NCBI GenBank assembly: GCA_016188825.1
Contig: JACPHA010000010.1
Location: 49,875-113,874 of the forward strand
DNA from: Candidatus Pacearchaeota archaeon
Lineage (GTDB): Archaea > Nanobdellota > Nanobdellia > Pacearchaeales > GW2011-AR1
Direction: 5' to 3'
Length of the DNA: 64,000 nucleotides
The number at the start of each line of letters is the position of its first letter. Position 1 is the first letter of the stretch. The notes beneath the pieces were generated by a model. The model made no database searches and was not told where the DNA came from. It saw only the letters and a program-made list of their open reading frames with translations. Below are positions 24,245 to 31,653 of the stretch, piece by piece. The translations under genes were made by a program, and so were the position numbers.

Positions 24245-24583
24245 TTATTCTTTGTTTCTGACAGAAAGATACATTTTGTGCTTTTCGTATTTATCAACAG
24301 TAACTTCATTAAAGCCCCTATTAAAAATATCTTTAGAAATTCCTACTTTGTATCCTAAAAACGAGCTTTCAATTCTTATACAAAAGTTATCTCCCGTTTT
24401 TTGATTAAAAATTTCTCTTTCGTGTGGTTTTCTATCATAAGATTCAAACTCAATGTAGCCAACTTTATTTCCTTTTTTGTCTTCTACAAGAGAAATTCCT
24501 GCAGAGTATTTGGCAGAACATCCTAAAATGCCTATTGCTGAAGCCAACACAAAGCTCGCTAATCCTTTAGATTTTGTTTGCAT
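24245..24583 (-). CDS. Putative lipoprotein, 112 aa
   Basis: The product has a short leader with a lipobox-like end (SAIGILGCSA) and a 90-residue beta-rich mature domain. No family is recognised. It is separate from ileS by 52 nt and on the same strand. Confidence 0.65.
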   Translation of the reverse strand: MQTKSKGLASFVLASAIGILGCSAKYSAGISLVEDKKGNKVGYIEFESYDRKPHEREIFNQKTGDNFCIRIESSFLGYKVGISKDIFNRGFNEVTVDKYEKHKMYLSVRNKE

Positions 24584-24635
24584 AATAATTTAGACTTAAA
24601 TTTCATATAAAAAAATTTGTATCAGACAATATAAA

Positions 24636-27461
24636 TTAAAATTTAATGGCAAATTTTCTTTCTTTAATGGTAAAAGTTTCTATCTTGTCTTTTTCTGCTT
24701 TTTCCAAATCAAGAAATTCTATATATAATGAGTTTGTCCTTTCTTTAATGAAATTTGCATGATGAGCTAGTGAGCTTTTTAATTTATCATCTAGAAAAAT
24801 TTTTAGTTCAATTGGCTGGCCTCTTTTCAATCCGGCTTTTTTTCTTTCGGCTTGAACTTTTCGCGCAAGCTCGCGGGCAAAACCCTCTGCTTCAAGTTTT
24901 TGAGTAATTTTAATGTCTAAAGTGACTTTAATTTCGTTTTCTTTTATTTTTTTAAGTGTGACTTTTTTTACATTCATCTGTTTTGCGATGATTTCAATCA
25001 GGCCGGGATTTAACTCATGAGGAGAAGAAACAATGGCTTCAGCAAGAGGCCAGCGCAAACCTATTTTTTCCTTATCTCTTTCTGCAAATCCTTTTTCAAT
25101 TATTTTTAAAGCTAGTTCGAAATTTTCCTCTAATTTATTATCTATTTTTTTGCTTTCTGATTTTGGCCAAGAACACAAGTGGACTGATTCTTCTTTCAAG
25201 TTTATTTTGTTTTTTAATTTTTGCCAGATGTGCTCTGTAAGAAAAGGGATTATTGGGGCGCAGAGTTTTAGAAGCTCAATATAAATAATTACAACTATTT
25301 TTTTAACTTCCAGTTCATCTCCGGCAAGACGGTCGCGCACAAGCTGTATGTATCCCCTGCTTAAATCGTTAAGCCAGAAATCCTGCAGGGCGCGAGATGC
25401 AAGATGAGGATGTAAATTTTCCAATTCGTATGTAACTTTTTTTATTAAAGAGTTTAACTTGCTTAGAATCCACTTGTCTTCTATGGCATTAAATTTTTCA
25501 GAGATTTTTTGCTGATAATTTTCTAATAGGGCATTGATGTTATATAAAATATTCAAATTATTTTTCGGCTCTTTTACGACGTTAAAACCGAACCTTAAAT
25601 CTTGGGTTGGATCTTGGAGGCAGTAAAGGAATCTCATCGGGTCTGCGCCAATTTTTTCTACCGCGTCGTTGAACCAGATTGCATTACCTTTGCTCTTGTG
25701 CATTTCTTCTCCTTTTTCATCTTTCAGTGTTTCATAGCCAAGAATTGTTTTGAATGGTGATTTTCCTTCGAGAACAACACTAGACCACATTATTGCATTA
25801 AACCAGCCGCGAAACTGCCCCGGCATGCTCTCTGAAATAAAATCCGCAGGATACCATTGTTTCCAGTAATCCCTGTCTTTAAGATAATTTAAAGTTGAGA
25901 AAGGCACAATGCCTGCATCAAGCCATGCATCTCCAACGTCTGTAATTCTAGAAACTTCTTTACCACACTTATCACATTTTATTTTTATTTCATCTATCCA
26001 GGGGCGATGAATTTCTGGAATTTTATCCACTCTGTTTTTGTCAATTGCTTTTTTTCTTAGCTCTTCCAGGCTGCCAAAAACTTCGACGTGCCCACAGGAG
26101 CATTCCCAGATTGGCAAAGGCAAGCCCCAGTATCTTTTTCTTGAAATAAGCCAAGCACCCATGTTTTTGAACCACTCTTCCTGCCTTTTTTTTCCATATT
26201 CTGGGAACCATGTTATTTTTTTATTTTCTTTTATTAGTTTGCTTCTTATCTCTTTCGCATGAATATACCATTCGTCGACGAGCCTGAAAACCAGCTCACT
26301 ACCGCAGCGCCAGCAATGAGGATAGCGGTGCTTTATTTGTGATATTTTGTAAACAAATCTTCTTTGCTCTAAATCATGCAAAACTGCTTTATTGATGTCT
26401 GAATATTTTTTTAAGCTGAGCTCGCCAAAACCTTCTTTGTAAAAACCCATTTCATCGAGGGGAGAAATTGCAGGAAGGTATTCTTTTTTTCCTAAATCAT
26501 AGTCTTCTGGACCGCAGCCAGGAGCTACGTGAACAATGCCTGTTCCTTCTTCTCCAGAGGCTAAATTCCAGAGAACAATTTTGTGCGGCGCACCTTGTTG
26601 CTGTTCTAAATAAGAGTAAGGCATTATATATTCTTTGCCTTTAAGTCTTGCACCTTTTTTCTTCTCGAGAATTTTGTAATTCCCCACTAATTCATTCAGC
26701 CTTGATTCTGCTAACCAATATAAAACACCAGAGTTGTCGACTTTTACGTAATTTATGTTTGGATTTACTGCCAAAGCTACATTTGCGGGAATTGTCCAAG
26801 GAGTTGTTGTGAATACTAAAAAATATTCGTCGGGGGCTTCTTTTAAAGGAAATTGCATGAATAATGCAGTATGCGTGACTTCTTTGTATCCTTCGGTGGC
26901 AATGTCGTGTTTTGAGCTTGCTGTGCCGCAGCGCCAGCACCATGGAACAGCATCTTTGTCTTTGTGAAGCCACCCCTTCTTGAAATATGTTTTTATCAAA
27001 TGCCAGTTATGGAGGTTATTATTATCAGACATTGTATAATAGCTGTTTTTCCAGTCCATCCATTGTCCTAACCTGATTGATTGCTCTGTCTGAATTTTTG
27101 AAAATTTTTCAACGCGTTTTTTACATGCCTGAACAAAATTTAAAATTCCAAATTTTTCAATATCTTTTTTGTCTTTCAAACCAAGGTCTTTTTCTTCTTC
27201 TCTTTCAACCCAGAGGCCCTGGCAGTCAAAGCCATTTTGAAATCGCTGCTCAAAGCCCTGCATTGCCTTGAATCTTTGAAAAACATCTTTGTAAGTTCTG
27301 CCCCAGGCATGATGAACCCCCATCGGATTATTAGCAGTTATTGGGCCGTCGATAAAACTCCATTTTCTCTTTCCTTTGTTTTTCTTCATTAGTTTTTCAA
27401 ATATCTTCTTGTCGTGCCAAAATTTCAAAATCTCAAGTTCAGATTTATTAAAGTCTATCAT
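24636..27461 (-). CDS. ileS: Isoleucyl-tRNA synthetase
   Basis: This 941-aa class Ia synthetase charges tRNA-Ile and edits mischarged Val. The HIGH-type motif is PMGVHHAWGRTYKD (about residue 50) and the KMSKS-type motif is MHKSKGN (about residue 590). TTTPWTIPANVALAVNP is the editing-domain signature. Several CxxC pairs (WCWRCG, ECSCG, CDKCG) suggest zinc ribbons. The C-terminal anticodon-binding part is complete. Length and order fit the family. Confidence 0.95.
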   Translation of the reverse strand: MIDFNKSELEILKFWHDKKIFEKLMKKNKGKRKWSFIDGPITANNPMGVHHAWGRTYKDVFQRFKAMQGFEQRFQNGFDCQGLWVEREEEKDLGLKDKKDIEKFGILNFVQACKKRVEKFSKIQTEQSIRLGQWMDWKNSYYTMSDNNNLHNWHLIKTYFKKGWLHKDKDAVPWCWRCGTASSKHDIATEGYKEVTHTALFMQFPLKEAPDEYFLVFTTTPWTIPANVALAVNPNINYVKVDNSGVLYWLAESRLNELVGNYKILEKKKGARLKGKEYIMPYSYLEQQQGAPHKIVLWNLASGEEGTGIVHVAPGCGPEDYDLGKKEYLPAISPLDEMGFYKEGFGELSLKKYSDINKAVLHDLEQRRFVYKISQIKHRYPHCWRCGSELVFRLVDEWYIHAKEIRSKLIKENKKITWFPEYGKKRQEEWFKNMGAWLISRKRYWGLPLPIWECSCGHVEVFGSLEELRKKAIDKNRVDKIPEIHRPWIDEIKIKCDKCGKEVSRITDVGDAWLDAGIVPFSTLNYLKDRDYWKQWYPADFISESMPGQFRGWFNAIMWSSVVLEGKSPFKTILGYETLKDEKGEEMHKSKGNAIWFNDAVEKIGADPMRFLYCLQDPTQDLRFGFNVVKEPKNNLNILYNINALLENYQQKISEKFNAIEDKWILSKLNSLIKKVTYELENLHPHLASRALQDFWLNDLSRGYIQLVRDRLAGDELEVKKIVVIIYIELLKLCAPIIPFLTEHIWQKLKNKINLKEESVHLCSWPKSESKKIDNKLEENFELALKIIEKGFAERDKEKIGLRWPLAEAIVSSPHELNPGLIEIIAKQMNVKKVTLKKIKENEIKVTLDIKITQKLEAEGFARELARKVQAERKKAGLKRGQPIELKIFLDDKLKSSLAHHANFIKERTNSLYIEFLDLEKAEKDKIETFTIKERKFAIKF

Positions 27462-27536
27462 GTTTAATCTTCTGGTTTTTGTTTTTTATAGTTTTTGTTT
27501 GAAATCATTTTTTATGGTGAGACGTGGCTCGCAAAT

Positions 27537-27914
27537 TTAGATAATAATACTGTTATCAAAACTTGAGAAGTGACTATCCTCCGTTAATATTTTCGCCTTA
27601 TGAATCTTGGAAGTTGTTAGAATTACTGCATCTGCAAGGCTAAAGTCTCTAATTTCTTTTTTTGATTGATTGTAAATCCTTCCAAAATTTAAAACGAAAC
27701 TTTCATTAATTCCCGCTATGGTTGATTTTAGCTTGATAAAATTTAAATGTTTCCTAATATCCCATCCTTTTTTATCGGCTTTATAGCTTAATTCTAAAAG
27801 AGCAATTGAAGGCGTAATAACTTCTGATTCTTTAAGATATTTGTCTACTGTTTTACCTTTGGAACTTCCTTCAAAATACTCTATCCATGCAGACGTGTCA
27901 AAAACAATTTTCAT
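27537..27914 (-). CDS. vapC: VapC PIN-domain toxin
   Basis: This 125-aa PIN ribonuclease has FDTSAWIEYFEGS (first Asp), SLADAVILTTSKI (middle acidic site) and LTEDSHFSSFDN (last acidic pair). The ATG overlaps the antitoxin stop by 4 nt. The pair appears intact. Confidence 0.88.
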   Translation of the reverse strand: MKIVFDTSAWIEYFEGSSKGKTVDKYLKESEVITPSIALLELSYKADKKGWDIRKHLNFIKLKSTIAGINESFVLNFGRIYNQSKKEIRDFSLADAVILTTSKIHKAKILTEDSHFSSFDNSIII

Positions 27915-28123
27915 CTTCGGTTTTCATCTTTCCAGAGCCTAATTCTTTCTTCAGATTTAAAACCTCCTGTTTTCCCTTTTAGGCTCCCAAACATAGAGTC
28001 TGGAATATTTTCTCTTCTTATAACTAACTCCAATACTAGCTCATCGAATGATTCTGACTTCTCTTTTTCTTTTAGTTCTTTCAATAAATCAAATGTTCTC
28101 TCTTTTAATGCTATGGTTTTCAT
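27911..28123 (-). CDS. vapB: VapB antitoxin
   Basis: This 70-aa protein starts at ATG 28123 (MKTIALKERTFDLLKELKEK), the usual antitoxin beginning; an in-frame ATG at 28183 would add a hydrophobic run that comes from the upstream repeat. The C-terminal part (KTGGFKSEERIRLWKDEN) is the toxin-binding tail. It overlaps vapC by 4 nt. Confidence 0.8.
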   Translation of the reverse strand: MKTIALKERTFDLLKELKEKEKSESFDELVLELVIRRENIPDSMFGSLKGKTGGFKSEERIRLWKDENRR

Positions 28124-28163
28124 GTAATTTATAAAATATAATTTATATTTAAACTTTTCCTTT

Positions 28164-28250
28164 TTTATGTCAAGGTTTAACATGTCAAGAATTTAATTGT
28201 CAGAATTCTTGGTGCCCAGAGTCCCAAACATCACACCGGGACTTTTTGAT
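28164..28250. repeat. 3'-end structured repeat, copy B
   Basis: The block starts TTTATGTCAAGG (as copy A) and carries CAAGAATT/AATTCTTG (28186-28210) and a GTCCC/GGGAC hairpin followed by T's. Compared with copy A at 15168-15290 the two share the ends but the central hairpin is absent. It sits between a membrane-protein gene stop (28253) and the vapB start. Confidence 0.6.
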
Positions 28251-28252
28251 TT

Positions 28253-28504
28253 TTAAATTCTTCTTTTTATGAATTTTTTATCATAGCTCTTAAACAATGA
28301 AATAAGGGAAACGATAATTATGAACAAAGAGGTTAGTGCAATTTGCAGATTATTTTTTACGAATGATATTATCTCGACGATAAAAGACAAAGCAATTAAA
28401 AAGATAAACCATTTTCTGCCTTTTACCAACTCATCATTGCAAAGCCAGGCTATTATGTATCCTGCAGGAAATGCCAAGACCAAGATAATTATTTCAAGCC
28501 ACAT
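28253..28504 (-). CDS. Small membrane protein, 83 aa
   Basis: The product is nearly all hydrophobic with three predicted helices (LEIIILVLAFPAGYIIAWL; WFIFLIALSFIVEIISFV; IALTSLFIIIVSLISLF) and a basic tail. No family is recognised. The stop abuts copy B of the structured 3' repeat. Confidence 0.6.
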   Translation of the reverse strand: MWLEIIILVLAFPAGYIIAWLCNDELVKGRKWFIFLIALSFIVEIISFVKNNLQIALTSLFIIIVSLISLFKSYDKKFIKRRI

Positions 28505-28552
28505 TTGTAAAAAAAGAAGAGGGTTTATATAAAGGTTATTGAATTAAAAGAA

Positions 28553-28783
28553 TTAACCGCTAATCTTTAATTTTTTTCTTATCTCTTCATTTCCCTTCTT
28601 CTTTGTTTCATAAATTTTCTCAATCAGTCCTTCATAGGCTCTCTGCATTCCTTTGTAATCTTCCATTTCTCTTTTTCTTAGCAGTTGAGCCTTTGTTACA
28701 CTTCCGTTTTCAATAACAACATAATCCAAATTTCTGGCATCACCGCCTGAAAATCTCGTTTCACCATTTTTTTCCCACGCCAT
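28553..28783 (-). CDS. Small hypothetical protein, 76 aa
   Basis: This charged 76-aa protein has a helical C-terminus. It overlaps the end of the upstream zinc-ribbon gene by 23 nt, so translation is probably coupled. I do not recognise it. Confidence 0.55.
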   Translation of the reverse strand: MAWEKNGETRFSGGDARNLDYVVIENGSVTKAQLLRKREMEDYKGMQRAYEGLIEKIYETKKKGNEEIRKKLKISG

Positions 28784-29258
28784 CGGCTCCCCAAGATTCA
28801 GAAAACATTTTTATATTATTAAGCGTGATGCATAATCTATATCCTCTGTTTATCCCGGTGAGTGAGGCGCCTTTTTCTTCAAGCATCTGAACTCTTATCT
28901 TTTCTCCGTCTATTTCATAATTACTTGCCCAGCCCGTTTCATATGAACTCAAAAGCAGATGTTTTGTTTTCGCGTCCAAATCCCATGCTCTCAATCCAGA
29001 CTTTACTATTGACGGACCAAAAGCTACAAGTGTCGCTCCGATTAGCGCTCCTTTTAGTGTTTGCTTCATTTTTTTCCTTCCTCGCTTGTTCCAAAAATTG
29101 TTAAATTCTTCTTTTGTGTCCTTAAATTTCTGTTCTGTGTAAGATTGCAATTCTCCATTACAACTATAACATCTGTTTCTTTCTTTTCTTTCGGTGCCGA
29201 CAAAATGGCCGACGCATTGCTCGTTTCCGCAATATAATTTTCTTGTGTATGAAAACAT
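28761..29258 (-). CDS. Zinc-ribbon protein with hydrophobic middle, 165 aa
   Basis: The N-terminus carries two paired cysteines: LYCGNEQCVGHF and RCYSCNGEL, a zinc-ribbon layout. A basic linker precedes a short hydrophobic helix (LKGALIGATLVAFGPSIV), and a beta-rich C-terminal domain follows. An inner ATG before the hydrophobic helix could give a shorter exported form. No family is recognised. Confidence 0.6.
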   Translation of the reverse strand: MFSYTRKLYCGNEQCVGHFVGTERKERNRCYSCNGELQSYTEQKFKDTKEEFNNFWNKRGRKKMKQTLKGALIGATLVAFGPSIVKSGLRAWDLDAKTKHLLLSSYETGWASNYEIDGEKIRVQMLEEKGASLTGINRGYRLCITLNNIKMFSESWGADGVGKKW

Positions 29259-29329
29259 TTTATCATATTTAGTTAATCACTGACTAATTATCCCTTTATA
29301 AATCTTTTTATTTTACTATTTAAAAGTCT

Positions 29330-29605
29330 CTACAATTTATCAATTTCCCGTGCGACTTCGAAATCTTTTTTTGTTAATGAATTTAAGGAATGAGTGGTTA
29401 GCGATAATCTAACTGTGTTGTAATTAACTATTATGTCAGGATGGTGGCTGTGTTTTTCTGCGACCTCTGCTACTTTGTTGACAAAATCAATTGATTCTTT
29501 GAAGTTTGAAAATGACAAATCTTTTACAATTGCGTTTCCGTTCTCTTCTATTGACCAATTAGAAAGGTCCTGCATTTCTCTCTGGATTTCTATTAAAGAT
29601 ACCAT
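29330..29605 (-). CDS. Pterin-4a-carbinolamine dehydratase (PCD/DCoH type)
   Basis: This 91-aa protein has the family core EKHSHHPDIIVNYNTVRLSLTTHS with the two His of the active site, and the N-terminal NWSI. The enzyme dehydrates 4a-hydroxytetrahydropterin, or in non-pterin users takes part in molybdopterin or other chemistry. No pterin-dependent hydroxylase is near, so its role here is open. Confidence 0.9.
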   Translation of the reverse strand: MVSLIEIQREMQDLSNWSIEENGNAIVKDLSFSNFKESIDFVNKVAEVAEKHSHHPDIIVNYNTVRLSLTTHSLNSLTKKDFEVAREIDKL

Positions 29606-29647
29606 ACGAAAATTAAGAATAGGAAATTAATAAAGTTAATTGTTTAA

Positions 29648-29749
29648 TATAGAAGGTTTTGAAAAACCCTAAAAACTTTCAAAACCCTCTAAGAAGGACT
29701 TTGAAAAAAGCAAAGAAACAGGGGTTATTCAAAGTCCTCTATAGTGAAA
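29648..29749. repeat. 102-bp twin-hairpin element, copy 1
   Basis: Hairpin 1: GAAGGTTTTGAAA (29652-29664) with TTTCAAAACCCTC (29677-29689). Hairpin 2: GAAGGACTTTGAA (29693-29705) with TTCAAAGTCCTC (29728-29739). Loop 1 holds AACCC (29665-29669) and loop 2 holds GGGTT (29722-29726), which can pair. The sequence is identical in 101 of 102 positions to the reverse complement of 51516-51617. It lies between a HEPN gene end and the PCD gene on the minus strand. Confidence 0.85.
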
Positions 29750-29841
29750 GACAGGTCTTTCCCTAATACGCTCAAGATTTGCGAAAGACAAACAAATCTT
29801 GACGAGTCAATGACAAAACGAGGAAATATTAATGTCGTTGG

Positions 29842-30246
29842 CTATAATTGCAATATTTCATATCTTAATTTTATTATTCTTTTTAAAATTTCTTTTGCTT
29901 CCAAAATTGAGATTTCTTTTCCGTAATAATTAATGCTGTTTCTTATTTTTCTAATTTCATCAAATTCGTCTCCTTTTATTGACTCGTTCAATGCCTCTTT
30001 TAAGAAATAAGTATAACACTCATGATTGTATATTTTATATCCTTTCTTGATAGCAAGTGCTTCTAAAATTTCCCTTAATGAGTCATAAGCAAGAGATATT
30101 TTTGAACTCGATGTAGAATCATCTAAATTTAGTTTCGCCCCAGATTCTAACTTGTTCTTGCTCGTTTTTATCAAAGATTCAATTAAATTCAAGTCTGCTC
30201 CTACTTCTTTTGCTATTTTCCTCTTTATACATTCTTCCCAGTCCAT
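29842..30246 (-). CDS. HEPN-domain protein, partner of MNT
   Basis: This 134-aa helical protein has the block IRKIRNSINYYGKEI near the C-terminus, the site of the HEPN catalytic motif in its Tyr form. It overlaps the MNT gene stop by one nucleotide. It matches the HEPN gene at 14492 in layout. Confidence 0.8.
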   Translation of the reverse strand: MDWEECIKRKIAKEVGADLNLIESLIKTSKNKLESGAKLNLDDSTSSSKISLAYDSLREILEALAIKKGYKIYNHECYTYFLKEALNESIKGDEFDEIRKIRNSINYYGKEISILEAKEILKRIIKLRYEILQL

Positions 30247-30755
30247 TATAATTTTATCCTTCCTTCGAGTATATAACCATTAAGAATGCTATTTTTAAGC
30301 TCAGGATTGGTAATCTCCTTTATAGAATTGAAAAAAAACATCTGGATTTTTCTTTTAAACTTTCTTTCAAAATTGTTTAAATTCAGTTCTTTTTTGTGCG
30401 CCAGGATGCATAAATCTATGTCTGAATTAATTTTGGTTTCTGCTTTGGCCAAAGAACCAAATAAGATTATTGCAGGGGTTGTGAGCTTTTTATCTAAATA
30501 ATTAATCAGGTCTCTTAAATTAGCTCTCCAATACATTCTGGATAAATCAATGAAATCCCTGCTATTTTTGTTTGCATAATAAGATATATAATTTCTATCT
30601 TTTTCAATTGACAAAAGCCCCTCTTTATTATAATTTGATAATAATTTCGAAGCTGTTGGAGGAGATATTTTTATTATGCGAGAATATTCTCTAACACTGA
30701 TTCTTCTATAGCAATCTTCAAAAAATGGTTTTAGGTTGTAAAATATATTTAACAT
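30246..30755 (-). CDS. HTH-MNT nucleotidyltransferase (antitoxin)
   Basis: This 169-aa protein has an N-terminal winged helix (about 18-60: SVREYSRIIKISPPTASKLLSN) and an MNT domain with ILFGSLAKAETKINSDIDLCI, the GS...DxD motif. It is expected to silence the HEPN partner. A tandem palindrome covers the start (30749-30782) and a TATA box CTTTATAAAC (30780-30789) lies about 30 nt before the ATG. Confidence 0.85.
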   Translation of the reverse strand: MLNIFYNLKPFFEDCYRRISVREYSRIIKISPPTASKLLSNYNKEGLLSIEKDRNYISYYANKNSRDFIDLSRMYWRANLRDLINYLDKKLTTPAIILFGSLAKAETKINSDIDLCILAHKKELNLNNFERKFKRKIQMFFFNSIKEITNPELKNSILNGYILEGRIKL

Positions 30756-30782
30756 GTGTTAAAATATCTTAACACTTGTTTA
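30749..30782. promoter_or_regulatory. Two palindromic operators at the MNT/HEPN locus
   Basis: TTAACA-TG-TGTTAA (30749-30762) overlaps the ATG and TTAACACTTGTTTA (30769-30782) is a near-copy 20 nt further upstream. They fill the space between the TATA box and the start codon, so bound protein would block transcription. Confidence 0.65.
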
Positions 30783-30797
30783 TAAAGATTTCTATTG

Positions 30798-31619
30798 CTA
30801 ATTTTCAGCTGAAGAACTTTTTTTCCCCATTTTTGCCCTGATAAATACGGCTGCTATAATCAGAGCGATTATCAATATGAAAATTGAAGTGTTTGTGGCT
30901 CCTCCGGCTCCAATGACTGCCCCAGTAATCCAGCTAAAAAATCCTTTTTTTGGCTCTTCTTGTCCGTTGGTATTTAGAGTTAAAGGGGTTTGTTCTTCAG
31001 GGCAGTCTCTTGTTTCTAATGGTTTTAATATTGTGGTTCCGCAATTGTTTACATCACTACAAGTTCTTTTTTGCGTGCCTAAAATATTGCATTCTCCCCA
31101 TTCGGTGCATTGCCAGTTTTCTACGCAGACATCAATTTGTCTATTTCTTCTTGAGGAAGAACCGCCACCACCGGTGTTTGTGTTGGAAGGAGGAACAGCA
31201 TTATCTATTGGGCAATCTAGAGAACAAGAAGCGTGTGTTTCACTCCCTAAACAAAAATTGTCACCGCAAAAAGTTTCTGTTGAAAGGTTTAGTTGTGTGT
31301 AACCATTATTAGAAAAAGTTAAATTAGCAACAAGTTTATTATTGACTAATATCTGTATTGTTTTTGTTGCTCTATTGCCATCAGGATCTTCTACAAAAAA
31401 AACATTGGGAGAATAGCCGAATTTTCCGCCAGAGGTGAAAGTGGTATAAACATCTTCTGCAACTTTGGCCGAAACAGCTGTTCCATCAGGAGCAGGGAGA
31501 TTATTGATTGTGACTGTGCCATAAAGCTGATGGGGTATGCCTGGAACAGCCGCAACACTTTCTGTCAATAAAAAGCCCATTACAAAAGCAACAAGCAAGG
31601 TTTTTATCGTCTTTCTCAT
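30798..31619 (-). CDS. Small surface partner protein A (TSP1-like), 273 aa
   Basis: This exported protein has a signal peptide, a domain starting VPGIPHQLYGTVTINNLPAPDG, a Ser/Gly linker, a TSP1-like segment (NWQCTEWGECN ... RTCSDVNNCGT with regular Cys) and a C-terminal membrane anchor (FILIIALIIAAVFI). A close paralogue is encoded at 36542-37369. Each follows a giant surface protein on the same strand, separated by about 35 nt, so each pair is likely a unit. Confidence 0.8.
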   Translation of the reverse strand: MRKTIKTLLVAFVMGFLLTESVAAVPGIPHQLYGTVTINNLPAPDGTAVSAKVAEDVYTTFTSGGKFGYSPNVFFVEDPDGNRATKTIQILVNNKLVANLTFSNNGYTQLNLSTETFCGDNFCLGSETHASCSLDCPIDNAVPPSNTNTGGGGSSSRRNRQIDVCVENWQCTEWGECNILGTQKRTCSDVNNCGTTILKPLETRDCPEEQTPLTLNTNGQEEPKKGFFSWITGAVIGAGGATNTSIFILIIALIIAAVFIRAKMGKKSSSAEN

Positions 31620-31653
31620 TTATTTTTTCCTGTTAAGAAGTTTTTAAATTTAA

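Noticed and set aside
28124..28183. Extended VapB N-terminus
   Set aside because: The added residues are derived from the 3' repeat; MKTIALKERT is the normal antitoxin start.
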